Shown piece after piece: positions 5,198-6,393 of a stretch of 6,393 bases of DNA (the stretch's first letter is position 1; each line of letters begins with the position of its first letter). The position numbers and the translations under genes were made by a program. Source of the DNA: Alphaproteobacteria bacterium (GTDB lineage: Bacteria; Pseudomonadota; Alphaproteobacteria; Caulobacterales; Parvularculaceae); the NCBI GenBank assembly GCA_030428745.1, contig JAUIEG010000159.1, positions 1 to 6,393 on the forward strand, given 5' to 3'. Under the pieces are notes generated by a model. The model did no database searches and was not told where the DNA came from. It was given only the letters and a program-made list of their open reading frames with translations.

Positions 5198-6154
5198 TTG
5201 AAACCGCCCTATTTTGAAAGCAAAGATGATTGCCCGCATCCTCCAGGAGAGGATAAATCCTGGCAGGAGAGTGCACTCTTCGTCTGGCACGATCTTGAAC
5301 TGGGCGTTGGCGGTTTCTGGCGGTTGGGGCAAGAGCCCGTCGTAGAGGCCTTGAATTCCTGTTTCGGTGTTTTCACGGCAGAAGGAGCCCGCTTTCGCTC
5401 GAATGTGACGGGCGAGGCCATGCGGAAACCGGATCGCGGCGACACACATATGGGGTGGGGCGACGCGCTTCGCGTCGACCTGGACACACTGGCGATAGAT
5501 GCGTGCTTTCCGGATTTGGAAGCCAAGTTGCGGTTCCAAGATTTTCATCCTCGTTATGACTATATGGCCCTCGTCAGTGGCGGCTCCGCGCCAGAAGGTA
5601 TGGGACATCACTTCGAAGTTGCAGGTGAGATGACCGGCGATATCCGGATCGGCGACCAGACTTTCAGAATTAATGCGCTTGGTTATCGTGATCGGTCTTG
5701 GGGATCACGAAGCTGGAACACGTTGCGCAGCACGCGCTGGTGGCCTTGCGTTTTTGGTCCGGACCTTTCCATCCACCAGCTATCAGCAGTCACCGAAACT
5801 GGCCAGCACATTAGATTTGGCTATGTGCTTCGTGACGGGGAGGCGTATGCTGTCACCGATCATAACATATTGGCGACCACAGAGGATGATGGGGTGAGTC
5901 CAATGTCGGGCTATTCACATTTGAAGCTGGACAATGGCGAGATCATGGAGCTGTCCTGTGATCGGAGCGATGCCATACTGATGCACGTTCGCGGCTATAG
6001 CGCCATCGAATGTATTGGCCGTGCGCGCCTGGGAGACAGGTTCGGCATGTCTAATCTGGAAGTGTCCACAAATCCCGCCGGCGGCGATATGCTTCCGGCA
6101 GTCACGCTTGGCGCTAATGCGAAGGACGGCCTCAGTCAACGCGCTAAAAAATAA
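5198..6154 (+). CDS. DUF7064/DUF7065-type AttH/CrtC-like lipocalin-fold protein
   Basis: This is a 318-residue protein without a signal peptide or membrane segment. I recognise it as the two-domain type with an N-terminal DUF7065-like part and a C-terminal DUF7064-like part, related in fold to AttH and carotenoid hydratase CrtC. Clues are HPPGEDKSWQES (14-25), LELGVGGFWRLGQEP (33-47), the core GHHFEVAGEMTG (136-147), the hallmark YRDRSWGSRSW (163-173, usually RDHSWG in relatives), and a run of alternating short beta-strand-like segments to the end. The function of these proteins is not established. They frequently accompany P450, SDR and acyl-CoA metabolism genes in proteobacteria and actinobacteria, and CrtC relatives hydrate or bind hydrophobic isoprenoids, so a role in binding or transforming a lipid-like intermediate is plausible but unproven. 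The start is probably the TTG at 5198 with a good Shine-Dalgarno site; a TTG at 5144 would add 18 residues. The family name is from memory and should be confirmed by a profile search. Confidence 0.78.
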   Translation: MKPPYFESKDDCPHPPGEDKSWQESALFVWHDLELGVGGFWRLGQEPVVEALNSCFGVFTAEGARFRSNVTGEAMRKPDRGDTHMGWGDALRVDLDTLAIDACFPDLEAKLRFQDFHPRYDYMALVSGGSAPEGMGHHFEVAGEMTGDIRIGDQTFRINALGYRDRSWGSRSWNTLRSTRWWPCVFGPDLSIHQLSAVTETGQHIRFGYVLRDGEAYAVTDHNILATTEDDGVSPMSGYSHLKLDNGEIMELSCDRSDAILMHVRGYSAIECIGRARLGDRFGMSNLEVSTNPAGGDMLPAVTLGANAKDGLSQRAKK

Positions 6155-6161
6155 CAGCGCG
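6140..6161. terminator. Stem-loop spanning a stop codon, weak terminator candidate
   Basis: CGCGCT (6140-6145) pairs with AGCGCG (6156-6161) around a ten-base A-rich loop that contains the TAA stop of the lipocalin-like gene. The six-base GC-rich stem lies at the junction of two convergent genes, as a terminator would. No T-run follows in either direction, so intrinsic termination would be inefficient. Confidence 0.25.
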
Positions 6162-6196
6162 CCAAAGTGACTTCAGGGTAGTGTCTCAGTTTGAAA

Positions 6197-6393
6197 TTAA
6201 TCGGGCCGCGAAATTTCGATGATGCTGACCCGGCTCTCAATATCGGAGGCCTTCTCCTCCACATAGCCCAAATTGCTTTCCAACAAGTCGATCCGCCGTT
6301 CTAGTTCTTCGATTGTCTCCTCGGCGTCGCGAGCCTGATCTTTTAGTTGCTCAATCTCGTTTATCAGGCCCGCTGCGAGACGATGGACCTCAT
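6197..6393 (-). CDS. C-terminal part of a coiled-coil protein (5' end beyond window)
   Basis: I do not recognise this gene. The last 64 codons and the TAA stop at 6197-6199 are visible on the minus strand; the start lies past the right edge. Hydrophobic residues follow an unbroken 3-4 heptad spacing from visible residue 6 to 58 (A6, L9, I13, L16, A20, A23, I27, L30, I34, L37, L41, V44, A48, I51, V55, I58), with Glu, Asp, Arg and Lys between them. This is a clear parallel-type coiled coil of more than seven heptads, ending in a short tail ISRPD. No stop interrupts the frame up to the edge. It converges on the lipocalin-like gene with a 42-bp gap and is probably not part of the catabolic set. 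It could be a structural, scaffold or regulatory oligomerisation domain. The ATG complement at the very edge (6391-6393) is in another frame and soon meets a stop. Confidence 0.65.
   Translation of the reverse strand, partial: EVHRLAAGLINEIEQLKDQARDAEETIEELERRIDLLESNLGYVEEKASDIESRVSIIEISRPD

Noticed and set aside
5142..5276. Upstream ATG start for the kinase at 5276
   Set aside because: It would overlap the divergent gene by about 80 bases and add 45 residues without family similarity.
5081..5611. Minus-strand frame of 176 codons
   Set aside because: It overlaps the start of the kinase gene in another frame and is antisense to the lipocalin-like gene, whose family motifs are clear.

Overview
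The window looks like a catabolic accessory locus from a proteobacterium, most likely an alphaproteobacterium (sphingomonad or marine hyphomonad/parvularculid type). The reasons are moderate-to-high GC with GCC/GGC-rich coding, purine-rich Shine-Dalgarno sites, and a gene mix (CYP101-like P450, ACAD10/11-like acyl-CoA dehydrogenase, APH-type phosphotransferase, DUF7064/7065-like protein, several SDRs) that is typical of such genomes. No taxonomic marker gene is present, so this assignment is an inference.

Layout. From 2722 down to the left edge, three genes run leftward with gaps of 55 and 35 bp: an NAD-type short-chain dehydrogenase (1937-2722), an NADP-type short-chain dehydrogenase (1102-1881) and an acyl-CoA dehydrogenase that is cut off by the window edge (1-1066). 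A 135-bp divergent control region separates them from a cytochrome P450 gene read rightward (2858-4081), whose sequence closely resembles P450cam. The P450 gene converges on a leftward APH/ChoK-fold phosphotransferase gene (4098-5141). That gene is divergent, across only 56 bp, from a rightward gene for a two-domain lipocalin/AttH-like protein of unknown function (5198-6154). At the right edge a leftward reading frame (6197-6393, 5' end missing) encodes the C-terminal part of a long coiled coil and looks unrelated to the catabolic genes.

How the genes may work together (inference). The P450 would hydroxylate a hydrophobic, perhaps terpenoid, alicyclic or steroid-like, substrate. The two SDRs would oxidise the alcohols. 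The acyl-CoA dehydrogenase would act on the CoA-activated acid formed after ring cleavage or side-chain oxidation. The phosphotransferase and the acyl-CoA dehydrogenase each resemble one half of the mammalian fusion proteins ACAD10/ACAD11, and also the bacterial levulinate-pathway pair LvaA/LvaC. This makes removal of a hydroxyl group from a hydroxyacyl-CoA by phosphorylation and elimination a testable idea. No ferredoxin, ferredoxin reductase, CoA ligase, transporter or regulator is visible, so the system must extend beyond the window or borrow partners.

No RNA genes, insertion sequences, CRISPR arrays or attachment sites were seen. Every non-coding gap is shorter than 300 bases.
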